In this document: piece after piece, positions 8,840-17,615 of the stretch
How positions within the stretch are numbered: position 1 is the stretch's first letter
How the letters are laid out: each line of letters opens with the position of its first letter
Source: RH-AL1 sp964245015
GTDB taxonomy: Bacteria; Pseudomonadota; Alphaproteobacteria; Rhizobiales; Beijerinckiaceae
Reading direction: 5' to 3'
Length of the DNA stretch: 64,000 nucleotides
NCBI GenBank assembly: GCA_964245015.1
Contig: CAXTMA010000001.1
Coordinates: 8,487 to 72,486 of the forward strand
Notes under the pieces: model-generated
The model's database searches: none
What the model was told of the DNA's origin: nothing
What the model saw: the letters and a program-made list of their open reading frames with translations, nothing else
Program-made: the position numbers and the translations under genes

Positions 8840-10324
8840 TCATGCAGGCACGTCCTCGATCGACGCTGGCTCCCGCAGCGGCACGCCGTCGGACGTCCGG
8901 CGCAGGCGGGACATCGCGGGATAGGCACGCAGCCGTGCCCGCATGATCGAACCGAGCGGCCGATGGTCAGCGAGGCTATGCGATACGCAGAAGGAGAGAC
9001 TATCCACGTAGGCCCGTCGTGCCGGGCTGAAGGCGTCCTGCCTCGACAGGCGCAGCCGCGCCACGGTGCGATAGGGGCTCTCCTCCTCCGGCCACTCCAC
9101 GCTGGCATCCTCCACCGGCATGGTCTTGAGATCGGTGCAAAGCTGCACCCGGATCTCGAATTCGGCGTCGTGCGCGTTGAGGTAGCCGACCGTGGCGGTC
9201 CGCAGCGCATTGGGATCGTCGCGGTCGACCGGTGTCTCGGCGAGCGCTCGCTGGGCGGGTGCCACGGGCACGACGGCGAGCTTGGCCACGTAGTCGCCGT
9301 AGCGGATCGGCGCCTGCGTGAAATACGCCTCCGCCATCGGATGGACCCGGCTGTGGCCGAAGAAGTCCAGGGTCGGGCTATCGGCGCCGAAGCGGTGCAG
9401 CGCCTTGTTGCCGGCCCGCGACACCGTTGACACCGCCGCCTTGATGGCATCGGGGATCTTCGGCGCGTGTTCCAGCAGGCGGTGGTTCATCAGGAACTGC
9501 GCCGCGGTGCCGGCGGCGAAGCGGTTGCCGGAATCGAGCACGAAATCCTGCGTCGCCTCGGTGTGGCCCGGCAACTTCTCGCCCACCACCGAAAGGAGCT
9601 TCAAGGACAACCCGCGCTGCGTGGCTACGGCGTCATGGTCGATTTCGCCCGGCACGTTGGCGAGACGAACGATGACGGGATAGCGCGCGCCGGGCTTGAA
9701 CACGCCCTGGGCAAGCGGTTCCGGCAGGTCGTCCGCAACGGTGAGTTCACCGATCGCGGCGCCGTGCGCCTTGGCATGCGAGACCCGCACCGCTCCGCCG
9801 AGCTTCGCGCGGTTGCGCTCGTGCAGGCGGAGGGTGGAGGCGAGGATCGCGTCGATCGTCCGATATTCGTCGGCGGGGATCTGCTCGACTTCGTCGCTGT
9901 AGCGAACGAAGGTCGCGGACGGCTTGATGGGATGAGGCGCCGGCGCCGGCGTGTATTCGGCCGTCTCGCGGCTTGGTGGGCGGCGGACGTGGAGCGCGTC
10001 CAGCGCCACGACCGGGGCCACCGCCGCGGTCGCCAGCATCGCGCGTTGCCGCCGCGGATTGTCGGCGCTCATGCCCTTGGAGAGCAGCAGGCTGTCGAGG
10101 ACATCGCCCGCGACCCGCGTCCACAGCCAAGCCTGCGGATCCTTGGCTGCAAGGATGAGCGCACCCGAGGCGATCTCGCGGATCCCGAACAGCTGCAGCA
10201 GCCGTTCGTGCCCTTGCAGCCCGGTCGCACGCGCGACGGCGCGGGGCGCCAGCAGTTCAGCGACACCAAGACCGATGCCGAACCAGGCCAACCCCCGCGC
10301 GACGTTTCGAGACGTCATGGCCAT
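8840..10324 (-). CDS. Catalase-like heme protein with N-terminal membrane domain
   Basis: 494 residues. Residues 1-115 form hydrophobic helices (GLAWFGIGLGVAELLAP, IASGALILAA, ATAAVAPVVALDAL) resembling small DUF4267-type membrane domains. Residues about 135-490 are catalase-related: SHAKAHG carries the distal His (His183), and RLRAYPAMSRLRR near the C-terminus parallels the catalase RLxxY heme-ligand motif (Tyr468). Such minimal catalase relatives may act as peroxygenases or catalases. ATG at 10324 is preferred over GTG at 10333 because AGAGG sits 8 bases upstream of it. It converges on the epoxide hydrolase. Confidence 0.85.
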   Translation of the reverse strand: MAMTSRNVARGLAWFGIGLGVAELLAPRAVARATGLQGHERLLQLFGIREIASGALILAAKDPQAWLWTRVAGDVLDSLLLSKGMSADNPRRQRAMLATAAVAPVVALDALHVRRPPSRETAEYTPAPAPHPIKPSATFVRYSDEVEQIPADEYRTIDAILASTLRLHERNRAKLGGAVRVSHAKAHGAAIGELTVADDLPEPLAQGVFKPGARYPVIVRLANVPGEIDHDAVATQRGLSLKLLSVVGEKLPGHTEATQDFVLDSGNRFAAGTAAQFLMNHRLLEHAPKIPDAIKAAVSTVSRAGNKALHRFGADSPTLDFFGHSRVHPMAEAYFTQAPIRYGDYVAKLAVVPVAPAQRALAETPVDRDDPNALRTATVGYLNAHDAEFEIRVQLCTDLKTMPVEDASVEWPEEESPYRTVARLRLSRQDAFSPARRAYVDSLSFCVSHSLADHRPLGSIMRARLRAYPAMSRLRRTSDGVPLREPASIEDVPA

Positions 10325-10507
10325 CGTCGACACCTCTGTGATTGCGGGATGCAGAGTGGCAGACCAACACGAGGCTGGACCGCAGGTTCCTCACGCGACA
10401 TTTCCGTGTGCGACGGGCTACGCAGATGAAGCTGCCGGTGATGCGTCGAGACCGAGAGCCACCACTATAGTGCTGCCGAACGCACGTTTTCCGGCGCGCT
10501 CGCAGGA

Positions 10508-10942
10508 TCACATCGCGATCGGCGTTCCGCTCGGAAACCGGCGAGCGGACCCGACTCGGCCGGTCGGGTAGCGGAAAGGGCTCGGCGCCTGGGTGCCGCT
10601 CGTTGATCGGCAGCGCGGGGCGGTCGACGCGCGGCGGAAGCGGGTAGGGAGGGCGAAAGCGATCGGAGACGACGCTTGCCCTGCCTTGCCGTTCAGCCGA
10701 AGCCCGGCAAACGTCAGTGTCGCCGAGCAGACGACGTCGCCGCTCTCATCACGGACCAGCCCCGTGAAGGCTTGCGTATCCCCATCCTTGGGAATCGCCC
10801 AGCGCGCGATCCCGGGCAAGGTCGTTATCGCCTCGACGCAGGCGGCATCGAAGTCCGGCTTGCCGCACGCGTCAGCGGCGTCCGACGCCGCCCGGACGAG
10901 CTTGGCTTGCGGCGTCCCGCTCTCTTCGTTGAATGGGCGTAC
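10508..10942 (-). CDS. Unrecognised open frame, probably a fragment
   Basis: In this minus-strand frame residues such as DGDTQAFTGLVRDESGDVV and SATLTFAGLRL look like a real protein (weakly like DUF6894 C-termini), but there is no good start codon, and the last third becomes Arg/Ser-rich as if out of frame. It begins directly after the stop codon of the FUSC-like gene in the same frame. It may be a decayed gene; no function can be given. Confidence 0.25.
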   Translation of the reverse strand, partial: VRPFNEESGTPQAKLVRAASDAADACGKPDFDAACVEAITTLPGIARWAIPKDGDTQAFTGLVRDESGDVVCSATLTFAGLRLNGKAGQASSPIAFALPTRFRRASTAPRCRSTSGTQAPSPFRYPTGRVGSARRFPSGTPIAM

Positions 10943-11542
10943 CTAATCGTCGTTGCGCTTCACGAGGCCCAGGCGGGTCGCCAACCACACCAAGCTCGCC
11001 GCAACAGCTATGCCCCAGCCGACCTCGGACAGGCGAGAGATCATCATCCGCTGAGGCGAGCCGGTGTGGGGTACAAGAAGGATGATGGTCGTCGTGACCG
11101 CTGCCAGCCGCTTGGCGCTTTGGACGTTGATGAGCGAGGAGCCCAGAACGGAGATGACGACGGCGAGTGCGTAGCTCCAAAGGCCTTGTCCGACGCAAAC
11201 ATAGCAGGCCAGGGCGACCACACCGCCGACGGCGGCACCGATGAACTGGTCACGGGCCGTCGAGCGCATCGCCTGATACTCCGTCTGGGCGACGGTGATC
11301 GCGGTGATCGCGCTCCAAAACCCATCCTGCAAGCCGATCGCACGGGTCGGCAAGTAGGCAAGGATCGCCGCCATCACCGACAAGAGCCCGTGCGTGAGGC
11401 CGGCAATTATTTGGGAGCGGAGCGGCGACGCTTCGCACAATTGTTGCACCCGTTTCTTCAAGCGGACGAACTGCTGCCCGTGGATCTCCCTGATCGACAC
11501 TTTCGAACCCCGGGTCCGCCCTGGTACGCGTCCCCCAATCAT
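10943..11542 (-). CDS. FUSC-family-like integral membrane protein (short)
   Basis: About 199 residues from ATG 11542. After a basic amphipathic start (REIHGQQFVRLKKRVQQ) there are about six membrane segments, with the aromatic-acid-exporter/FUSC pattern GLQDGFWSAITAITVAQTE followed by RSTARDQFIGAAVGG. Full-length family members also carry a cytosolic domain and a second membrane half; this one has a single membrane module, as in some short homologues. A GTG at 11500 is an alternative start. The frame extends upstream to 11836, but that part reads like another, frameshifted small membrane peptide. Confidence 0.65.
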   Translation of the reverse strand: MIGGRVPGRTRGSKVSIREIHGQQFVRLKKRVQQLCEASPLRSQIIAGLTHGLLSVMAAILAYLPTRAIGLQDGFWSAITAITVAQTEYQAMRSTARDQFIGAAVGGVVALACYVCVGQGLWSYALAVVISVLGSSLINVQSAKRLAAVTTTIILLVPHTGSPQRMMISRLSEVGWGIAVAASLVWLATRLGLVKRNDD

Positions 11543-12002
11543 CCAGCGGGCTGAAAGGATGCCACACGCGGGGCGATCGACGGTCATGGGTCGCGTGCTC
11601 GGCGGCATCCGAGGGTTGGAATGCAAGGCTTGAGAAGGATGCCTGCAAGGAGCGCGGCGAGGCTCGCGATGGCGACTTTCAGCTGCGGTGGTCGCGGCCG
11701 AGCGTAGGACTCCGGCGCTTCTCCGCGTCACCCAGCGGGTCGGCGACGAGCAGCGCGGCCTAACCGCCAGCAGGCCGAGGGCGACAGGGAACGGCTCGGG
11801 ACCGCCGTCCTCGACGTCGTATCGAAGCTCGCTCACGGCCTCACCGCCGTGACGTTAGGCGCCAAAGCATAAAGGACCTTGCCCAGGATCCGATCGCGCG
11901 GATGCCGGCAGGACCGGCCCGGTGGCGGATGACGAGCCGGCCGTGCGCCTGCCGATCATCGCCGTGCCGCCGGTCCGAGGCTCGGCGGCCGACTCCCGCC
12001 GA
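11543..12002. other. Intergenic span with decayed small membrane-peptide frames
   Basis: No intact gene found. On the minus strand at about 11750-11836 a short frame starts with GTG and reads MSELRYDVEDGGPEPFPVAL plus a hydrophobic stretch; its continuation (AALLVADPLGDAEK) lies in another frame. A second hydrophobic peptide (VAIASLAALLAGILL) follows near 11640. These look like remnants of two tiny membrane proteins. Confidence 0.3.
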
Positions 12003-13016
12003 TCACGCGAGGCTGATGACGACCTTTCCGATGTGTTTACCGCTCCGAAGATGCGCGAAGGCGGCCTTTGCGTCATTGAACGCGAAGACGCGGTCGATCA
12101 CCGGCTTGCAGCCGGCCTGGCTCACGGCCTTGACGCAGGCCTCCAGGTTCGCACGATCTCCCACGCCGACCGAACGCACCACGGCGTTGCTGCCAAAAAG
12201 CTGGAAGTAGTCGATGCCGGCCGTGTTATCCGTTAGAAACCCCACCAGTACGATCTCGCCGCCGAGGGCGACCGCCCGCAACGACTGGGCGATGGTGCCT
12301 GCGCCGCCCACCTCGACGACGCGGTCGACGCCGGCGCCACCGCTGAGTGCCCGCGCCGTCTCGCCCCACGCCGCATCCTTGCTGTAGTCGATCACCTCAT
12401 CGGCGCCGAGCGCGCGCAGCCTGTCGGCTTTCGCCGCGCTCGACGTCGTCGCGATCACGCGGGCGCCGAGCGCCTTGGCAAGCTGCAGCGCGAAGATCGA
12501 AACCCCGCCCGTTCCCAGCGTCAGAACGCTATGCCCGACCCGGATCGGCGTGGGGCCGGACAGCGTGCTCCAGGCCGTCGCGGCGGCACAGGGCAAGGTG
12601 GCGCCCTCCTCGAAGGTGAGCCCGTCCGGGAGGCGGACAACGGCCTCTTGCGACACGACCTTGAACTCGCTGAGCCAGCCATCCTGGCCGCTGCCGTAGG
12701 CATGTTGCGCCAACGTGGAGGGCATGGGTCCGCCGAACCAGCGCGGGTGAAAAGCGCCGATGACCCGATCGCCCGGCTTGTAGGCGTCGACGCCTTCGCC
12801 GACATCGACGACCTCGCAAGCCGCGTCGCTGCCGGGCACGAGACCCGCCTTCGCCGGCTGCGGGTAGGTGCCCTGCGCGATCGCAACGTCGCGGTAGTTC
12901 AGCGAAACGGCACGCACGCGCAACAGAAGTTCACCGCGCTGCGGTCGCGGCTGCGCCTCCTCGTGCAGACGGAGGTCGTCAAGGCTGGTCAGGGCATCGA
13001 ATCGATAAGCGCGCAT
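12003..13016 (-). CDS. Zinc-independent MDR-family NAD(P)H:quinone-oxidoreductase-like dehydrogenase
   Basis: 337 residues. The N-terminal GroES-like domain (SLNYRDVAIAQGTYP, PGSDAACEVVDVGEGV, KPGDRVIG) lacks the zinc-ligand cysteines of alcohol dehydrogenases, and the Rossmann domain has the nucleotide loop LGTGGVSIFALQLAKALGA. This is the quinone oxidoreductase/crotonyl-type MDR pattern; the substrate is probably an enone or quinone. It is divergent from the LysR gene at 13134 with a gap of about 117 bases, the common layout in which the regulator controls its neighbour. Confidence 0.9.
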   Translation of the reverse strand: MRAYRFDALTSLDDLRLHEEAQPRPQRGELLLRVRAVSLNYRDVAIAQGTYPQPAKAGLVPGSDAACEVVDVGEGVDAYKPGDRVIGAFHPRWFGGPMPSTLAQHAYGSGQDGWLSEFKVVSQEAVVRLPDGLTFEEGATLPCAAATAWSTLSGPTPIRVGHSVLTLGTGGVSIFALQLAKALGARVIATTSSAAKADRLRALGADEVIDYSKDAAWGETARALSGGAGVDRVVEVGGAGTIAQSLRAVALGGEIVLVGFLTDNTAGIDYFQLFGSNAVVRSVGVGDRANLEACVKAVSQAGCKPVIDRVFAFNDAKAAFAHLRSGKHIGKVVISLA

Positions 13017-13133
13017 GTGCGTGTCCTTCGTTGGCGTCGGGCACTCATTTGACGATCAACGACCGGAAGATAAGGATACCGACCGCTTCATCACCTGAAA
13101 CCACGAGTTGGAAATCTGGATCGTCTCGCCAGC

Positions 13134-14042
13134 ATGACCGCGTTCGTGAAGGCTGCCGATCTCGGCTCGTTGACGGCGGCGGCGAATGCACTCGGCCTGT
13201 CGTCGCAGATGGTCAGCAAGCACGTGGCTGACCTTGAGAAGCGGCTTGGCGCCCAGCTTCTGCACCGCACGACACGGCGGCAAAGCCTCACCGCGATCGG
13301 ACAGGCCTTCTATGAGCGATGCCGGGTGGTTCTCGCCGAGACCGAGGCGGCGGAGTCGCTCGTTCACGATCTCAGCACCACCCCGCGAGGGCAGTTGCGT
13401 GTCAACGCGCCGGAAACGTTCGGGGCCTGCAGCATGGCGCCGCTCATCAGCCGCTACCTCAAGATCCATCCCAACGTCGCGGTCGAGCTGACGCTGTCCG
13501 ATCGATATGTCGACGTGGTCGACGAGGGCTATGATGCGGTCATCCGCCTGGGTCCGCTCAAGGACTCGAGCTTGGCCGCGCGCGCCCTCGCGCCCCACCG
13601 CCTGGTCGCCTGCGCGTCGCCGGCCTACCTCGCCGAGCGAGGCATCCCTGGATCTCCCGACGACCTCACCGACCACGAATGCCTCGGCTTCGTCTACGCA
13701 TCCGGCTTGCCAAACGCGGAGTGGCATTTCGCGCGAGAAGGCCGCACCTACCCGGTCCCGGTGCGTGGCCGCTTCCGGGTCAATGACGGACGCGTGCTGC
13801 ATGCCGCCGCCCTCGACGGCCAGGGCATCCTCCTGCAGGCGGAAACGACGGTGGCGGACGATCTGGCTTCAGGACGTCTCGTCCGCGTCCTGCCGACCTA
13901 CGAAGCGCCGAGCCGCCCGATGCACATCTTGTTTTCGGCGCGCCGGCCGCAGACGCCCAAGTTGCGCACGTTCATCGATATGGTCGTGGAAGCGTTCGGG
14001 ACTCCGGAAAGTCCCGCTGCGACTCGTCATCTCCGACGATGA
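13134..14042 (+). CDS. LysR-family transcriptional regulator
   Basis: 302 residues. The N-terminal winged HTH (GSLTAAANALGLSSQMVSKH, then LEKRLGAQLLHRTTRR) and C-terminal substrate-binding domain are complete and of the normal length. Most relatives begin with M-D-R-x-x-x-M; here that would start at CTG 13116 (encoding LDRLAS before the ATG), so either the ATG at 13134 or a rare CTG start is used. It is divergent from the MDR dehydrogenase and 85 bases upstream of the LLM monooxygenase, and could regulate either or both. Confidence 0.9.
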   Translation: MTAFVKAADLGSLTAAANALGLSSQMVSKHVADLEKRLGAQLLHRTTRRQSLTAIGQAFYERCRVVLAETEAAESLVHDLSTTPRGQLRVNAPETFGACSMAPLISRYLKIHPNVAVELTLSDRYVDVVDEGYDAVIRLGPLKDSSLAARALAPHRLVACASPAYLAERGIPGSPDDLTDHECLGFVYASGLPNAEWHFAREGRTYPVPVRGRFRVNDGRVLHAAALDGQGILLQAETTVADDLASGRLVRVLPTYEAPSRPMHILFSARRPQTPKLRTFIDMVVEAFGTPESPAATRHLRR

Positions 14043-14127
14043 GCGTGGTTGTGCGCCCTTCGCCCCGCCTCTTGCCCTGCCGATCGAGCGGCGTCAGAAC
14101 CCCATCATCCTTGAAGCGGATCGGCCG

Positions 14128-15453
14128 ATGAGTTCGCAATGCCAGCTGCACCTCGGCGCCTTCATGCGCCCCGTCAGCATCCACACCGGCGCGTGGCGCT
14201 ATCCCGGCGCCTTTCCCGATGCGAACTTCAACCTCGCGCACATCGCGCGCTTCGCCCGGCGGCTGGAGGCGGCCAAGTTCGATGCCTTCTTCATGGCCGA
14301 CCACCTGGCGGTGCTCAACATGCCGGTCGATGCCCTCAAGCGCAGCCATACCGTGACCAGTTTCGAGCCGTTCACGCTGCTCTCCGCGCTTGCAACCATG
14401 ACCGAGCGCATCGGTCTGGTGGCCACGGCCTCGACGACCTACGACGCGCCGTACCACATCGCCCGTCGCTTCGCCTCGCTCGACCACATCAGCGCCGGGC
14501 GTGCCGGCTGGAACGTGGTGACGACCGCCAACCCCGACGCGGCGCTGAACTTCGGGCAGACCGAGCAGATGGACCACGACGCCCGTTACGTCCGCGCCCG
14601 TGAGTTCATCGACGTCGTCACCGGCCTGTGGGACTCCTTCGCCGACGACGCCTTCGTGCGCGACGTCGCGGCCGGCATCTACTTCGACACGGCGCGGATG
14701 CACACCCTCGCCCACGAGGGTCCGAGCCTCAAGGTGCGCGGCCCGCTCAACATCGCCCGCCCCGTGCAGGGCTGGCCGGTCGTCGTGCAGGCCGGCTCAT
14801 CCGAGCCGGGACGGCAGCTCGCGGCGGAAACGGCCGAGGTGGTGTTCGCCGCCGAGGCGACGCTCGATGCGGGCCGGCGCTTCTACGCCGACGTGAAGGG
14901 GCGCATGCCGGCGGTCGGCCGCGATCCCGACCACCTCAGGATCCTGCCGGCCGCCTTCGTCGTCGTCGGCGACACCGACGAGCAGGCACGGGCCAAGCGC
15001 GCCCACCTCGACGGCCTCGTGCACTACGACAGCGGCATCGGCTCGCTGAACGGGATGCTGAACTACGATGTCAGCGGCTTCGATCCCGACGGCCCGCTGC
15101 CGCCCATCCCTGAAAGCAACGCCAGCAAAAGCGGCCGCGCGCGCATCGTGGAGGCGGCGCAGAGGGAGGGGCTGACGATCCGCGAGCTGGCGCAGGAGGC
15201 CGGCAGCTATTCCGGCCTCGCCTTCGTCGGCACGGCGGCGACGATCGCCGACGGCATGGCGGAGTGGCTGCACGGCGCGGCCTGCGACGGCTTCAACATC
15301 ATGTTCCCCTATCTGCCGCAGGGCCTCGACGACTTCGTCGACGAGGTGGTGCCGGAGCTGCAGCGGCGCGGCCTGTTCCGGACGGAGTATGAGGGCGCCA
15401 CCCTGCGCGAACACCTCGGCTTGCCGCGGCCGGCGAACCGGTTTTTCGGCTGA
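14128..15453 (+). CDS. LLM-class flavin-dependent monooxygenase (NtaA/SnaA/DszA type)
   Basis: 441 residues, the normal length for the nitrilotriacetate/pristinamycin/DszA monooxygenase group. Family features visible: HTGAWRYPGAF, FDAFFMADH, LDHISAGRAGWNVVTT and WPVVVQAGSSEPGR, which build the bacterial-luciferase-like barrel that binds reduced FMN. Such enzymes need a separate flavin reductase; one is encoded about 7 kb away at 22716. The open frame extends upstream into the LysR gene, but ATG 14128 gives the family N-terminus. The substrate is unknown. Confidence 0.88.
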   Translation: MSSQCQLHLGAFMRPVSIHTGAWRYPGAFPDANFNLAHIARFARRLEAAKFDAFFMADHLAVLNMPVDALKRSHTVTSFEPFTLLSALATMTERIGLVATASTTYDAPYHIARRFASLDHISAGRAGWNVVTTANPDAALNFGQTEQMDHDARYVRAREFIDVVTGLWDSFADDAFVRDVAAGIYFDTARMHTLAHEGPSLKVRGPLNIARPVQGWPVVVQAGSSEPGRQLAAETAEVVFAAEATLDAGRRFYADVKGRMPAVGRDPDHLRILPAAFVVVGDTDEQARAKRAHLDGLVHYDSGIGSLNGMLNYDVSGFDPDGPLPPIPESNASKSGRARIVEAAQREGLTIRELAQEAGSYSGLAFVGTAATIADGMAEWLHGAACDGFNIMFPYLPQGLDDFVDEVVPELQRRGLFRTEYEGATLREHLGLPRPANRFFG

Positions 15454-15798
15454 TCGTCATCCTGCAACCGGGAAACCCGGCCCTGGCGTCGAGCGCCGGC
15501 CCGCGCAAGCCATTCATGCGGCCTGCTCAAAGGCCGCCGCTGCGGCTCGTCCTCGCTCAGGCGCACCACGCACGTCTTGCTGGCTGCGGCCGTCCCGCCA
15601 TCCCTGAGCAGGCCACGCTTCACGAGGGCGACGCGGAGGCCGCAATCCGCACGTCAACGCAAACCACACGAGCGACGAGGTGCTCATGCGGGACCACCGT
15701 GGGTGGGAAGCGTGGGGCGAACGGCTGCATGACGCGAACCTCTGATCCCAAGCGAAAGGCTTTGTGCCGCGACCGCCGCCGGGTCCAAGAAGCCGCCC
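15454..15798. other. 345-base gap, nothing recognised
   Basis: No gene, RNA or copy of the window's repeats could be identified between the LLM monooxygenase and the metallophosphoesterase. It presumably contains the promoter of the latter. Confidence 0.4.
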
Positions 15799-16947
15799 AT
15801 GATCCGCCTGATACCCAGTCTGCCCTCGCTCTACGTCATCGTGCGGGTCGTATGGCCGCTGCCCTGGCCGCTTGCCCTCAGGCTTGGCATTGCCGCCGTC
15901 CTGCTCGCCGCGTCGCAGTACCACCTGTGGAGTCGCTTATCGTCCGGTTCCGTCTTCGCACCCGAGTTCCCGCGCCCCCTGGTGGTGCTGTTCAACGCGG
16001 CTTTCGGTGCGATCGGGTTCCTGGCGGCCATGCAGATCGCTTTCGATCTGATCGCGCTGGTGTCCAGGGCGTTACCCGCGGGCGGTTGGGTGATCTCCGA
16101 CCGGTGCCGATACGGTGCTGCCCTCGCGGCGACCCTTCTGGCGGGGGTCGCCGTGCGGCAAGCCATACGCGTGCCGCCGCTGAAGAGCGTCGAGGTGCCG
16201 ATCAAGGACCTGCCGCCCGACTTTGACGGCTACAGGATCCTGCACCTGACCGATCTCCACATCAGTCGTCTCTTCCCGGCATCGTGGGCTCGTGCCGTCG
16301 TCGGGCGATCGAACACGCTCGATGCCGACCTGATCGTCGTGACGGGCGACTTCATCGACGGGTCGCTCGCGATGCGGCGCGACGACGTGGAGCCGCTGCG
16401 AGCGTTGCGTGCACGCGACGGCATCTGGGCCGTGCCCGGTAACCACGAATATTTTTTCGACCATGATGCCTGGATGCGGCACTTCGCTGGCATGGGCATA
16501 CGCGTCCTGGCCAACGCCCACGCGGTTCTCAGGCGTGGTGGCGGCGCCCTCGTGGTGGCGGGAGTCACCGATCGCTCGGCGCCCGTCACCGGCCATCGTG
16601 GTCCCGATCTCGATGGTGCTCTCGCCGGGGCGCCCTTTGGCGCACCGATCATTCTGCTCGATCACCAACCGAAGGATGCTGCTTCGGCAGCACGACGAGG
16701 GATCGCGCTGCAACTTTCCGGGCACACGCACGGCGGCATGATCGTGGGGCTGGACCGGTTGGTCGCGCGCGGCAACGGAGGCTTCGCCTCCGGCGCCTAC
16801 ACGATCGGCGCCATGACGCTCTACGTCAGCAATGGGACCGCGCTCTGGCCTGGGTTCGCGCTCAGGCTCGGTCGCCCTTCCGAGCTGAGCCTCATCACCC
16901 TTCGCCGCCGTGATGATGAACGATCGTCGGAACGTGCGGCTACGTAG
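15799..16947 (+). CDS. Membrane-anchored calcineurin-like metallophosphoesterase (YkuE/YaeI type)
   Basis: 382 residues. About four membrane segments occupy residues 1-120, and the rest is a metallophosphoesterase domain with all metal-binding motifs: LTDLHIS (D-x-H), VTGDFIDG (GD), VPGNHEYF (GNHE) and SGHTHGG. The architecture matches YkuE/YaeI proteins, some of which hydrolyse lipid-linked phosphates such as UDP-diacylglucosamine-type substrates; the substrate here is not determined. It stands alone on the plus strand. Confidence 0.88.
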   Translation: MIRLIPSLPSLYVIVRVVWPLPWPLALRLGIAAVLLAASQYHLWSRLSSGSVFAPEFPRPLVVLFNAAFGAIGFLAAMQIAFDLIALVSRALPAGGWVISDRCRYGAALAATLLAGVAVRQAIRVPPLKSVEVPIKDLPPDFDGYRILHLTDLHISRLFPASWARAVVGRSNTLDADLIVVTGDFIDGSLAMRRDDVEPLRALRARDGIWAVPGNHEYFFDHDAWMRHFAGMGIRVLANAHAVLRRGGGALVVAGVTDRSAPVTGHRGPDLDGALAGAPFGAPIILLDHQPKDAASAARRGIALQLSGHTHGGMIVGLDRLVARGNGGFASGAYTIGAMTLYVSNGTALWPGFALRLGRPSELSLITLRRRDDERSSERAAT

Positions 16948-17615
16948 CTCCGCGTTGGGTGTAAGGCAGATTGTCGACCTTCGGCTATGGTTCTGCCGGT
17001 TCGGACATTTGAGTTTGGGCAAGGATTGGGTGAGCCCGGATCGGCTACTCTCAACCGCGTAGCCCGCAGGCGCCGAACATGCTCCGCTTCCAGATTGCTG
17101 TCATTCTCGACGCTCAGCAAGTCAATGATATATCGGCTCGCCAGGAGAGCGCTGGACAGAGAGTGGCGCAAAGGCCGGGATGAACCCGGCGAAGCGGGTG
17201 GGGAAAAGCGGCATGACGCTGTCCGCCGGCGGAAACGCTGCCAGCCTACTCGCCACCTCCGCTTCTTACCCATCCCAAATCCGAAAAATTTGCCAAAGCC
17301 GAGCTCAGAGTCCGGATCCTTCACTGGATCCGGCCCGATGCTCTCGGCCTGCCGCATCGGATTTGTCCGAAAATCGCTGCTCACGTCTCGGTCCGATGCG
17401 CCAGTCGCGGAGGACTGACCGATCAGGCTCTGGCCATCAGCGTCCGGCGCCCAACCCCTGCGACTTCCTTGATCCGTCCCGACGCGTCGGTCCGCGGACC
17501 GGTTCCGCACTGCGCCGAGGCTCGCGTCGTGTGCGGACGGGCCAGGGCGTCCGACGCACCGGCGAAAGGAAGCGAGGTGTCCCTGATGGCGCTCGCCGCC
17601 GGCGCAAATGCCGCC
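16948..17615. other. 668-base convergent intergenic span with a palindromic repeat
   Basis: It lies between the 3' ends of the metallophosphoesterase and a LysR gene. It contains one copy of the dispersed palindromic repeat (17304-17401). A minus-strand stretch near 17050-17160 is open, but I cannot match it to any family. No gene called. Confidence 0.5.
17304..17401. repeat. Palindromic intergenic repeat, copy 1
   Basis: Shares the core of the dispersed family: GCATCGGATTTGTCCGAAAA, then CGCTG, and a terminal GGTCCGATGC, preceded by an imperfect palindrome around GGATCC. It lies between two convergent 3' ends. Confidence 0.75.

Noticed and set aside
10325..10507. A possible regulator between the catalase-like gene and the next fragment
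   Set aside because: Only 183 bases with no open frame showing an HTH or other motif.
17050..17165. Minus-strand peptide (ASRYIIDLLSVENDSNLEAE) suggestive of a transposase or other remnant
   Set aside because: Too short and not assignable to any family; no inverted repeats or target duplication found.
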